DNA of 64,000 nt, from the NCBI RefSeq assembly GCF_017308015.1, contig NZ_JAFKFW010000007.1, positions 62,001 through 126,000 on the forward strand, given 5' to 3'. The notes under the pieces are model-generated. The model saw nothing but the letters and a program-made list of their open reading frames with translations, had not been told where the DNA came from and ran no database searches. Source of the DNA: Allobosea sp. Its GTDB lineage: Bacteria; Pseudomonadota; Alphaproteobacteria; Rhizobiales; Beijerinckiaceae. A program made the position numbers and the translations under genes. Numbering within the stretch: the stretch's first letter is position 1; the number at the start of each line of letters is the position of its first letter. Below are positions 63,857-64,000 of the stretch, piece after piece.

Positions 63857-64000
63857 GAACGCCTCGTCATGCCGGGGCGTGACCCGAGCATCAGATGCCG
63901 AAAGGGGCTATTGCGTTCGGTACTGCCGGAAACTCTCGGGACTGCGCTTCGCTCCGCCGGGAATGACGCCTTTATCGCTTCAGTGCGATCGCCGCGGCGC
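63857..64000. other. Intergenic end of window with repeat-like bases
   Basis: GTCATGCCGGGGCGTGACCC followed by GAGCATCAGATGCCG resembles the intergenic repeats at 4168 and 46247. No gene is recognised before the window ends. Confidence 0.4.

Noticed and set aside
1-64000. tRNA, rRNA, CRISPR arrays, prophage or insertion sequence
   Set aside because: I looked for cloverleaf-like intergenic stretches, spaced direct repeats, transposase or integrase motifs and terminal inverted repeats and saw none. A tRNA scan could still find one I missed.

Overview
The window is 64 kb of high-GC DNA in which almost every base is coding. It suggests a free-living, flagellated, aerobic alphaproteobacterium of the Hyphomicrobiales (Rhizobiales). 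The main evidence is the ChpT and CtrA cell-cycle phosphorelay beside chemotaxis and flagellar genes, the envelope protein EipA (DUF1134), a three-gene cytochrome bc1 operon, and dispersed palindromic repeats of a type common in this order. A Bosea-like genus is my guess from overall flavour; it is not proven by the sequence. I found no tRNA, rRNA, CRISPR array, insertion sequence or prophage, and the window reads as chromosomal core with some accessory genes.

Layout. 1-678: N-terminal part of a membrane diguanylate cyclase, cut by the window edge. 805-4040 (minus): methylthioadenosine salvage operon mtnP-apt-mtnA-class II aldolase. 4276-7050 (minus): Rieske protein, cytochrome b and cytochrome c1, closed by a clear terminator. 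7242-10625: ABC exporter, TrmL and HemF. 10653-13481 (minus): CCA-adding enzyme, DUF6111, CoA pyrophosphatase and DUF1285. 13684-20562 (plus): a MoxR / DUF58 / BatA-DUF4159 / glutamine-amidotransferase-like operon. 20546-27819: acetyltransferase, an exported argininosuccinate-lyase-like protein, a Nudix protein, a phosphoesterase, an SDR, an ABC-F ATPase and a small GHNGGPPL protein. 27845-34774 (minus): acyltransferase, glucokinase with a hydroxypyruvate-isomerase-like enzyme, a periplasmic protein of unknown role, and MdoH with an FkbM methyltransferase.

34814-40226 holds the most unusual locus. An MDR dehydrogenase, a pterin-synthase-fold protein that has lost its catalytic residues, a GT4 glycosyltransferase and a methyltransferase form one tightly overlapped operon. 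It is followed, after an antisense cytochrome b561, by a GTP cyclohydrolase II with a decayed RibB-like domain. I infer an uncharacterised pathway to a modified, probably glycosylated and methylated, pterin- or pyrimidine-like compound.

40258-49961: YfhO-like membrane protein, DHA2 exporter, HAD phosphatase with a sugar kinase, a coiled-coil membrane protein, EipA, a YHS-like protein and CysQ. 50087-61031: chpT-cheA-cheW-cheY-cheB-cheR, then ctrA (minus), fliI and fliJ, with an antisense MFS gene between fliI and fliJ. 61086-63856: acetyltransferase, a Cys/His-rich secreted protein, a DUF305 protein and a UPF0104-type membrane protein.

Functionally, the locus 50087-61031 links cell-cycle control (ChpT to CtrA) with motility (Che and Fli proteins). 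The bc1 operon and HemF serve aerobic respiration. MtnP, Apt, MtnA and the aldolase would recycle the adenine and ribose carbons of methylthioadenosine.
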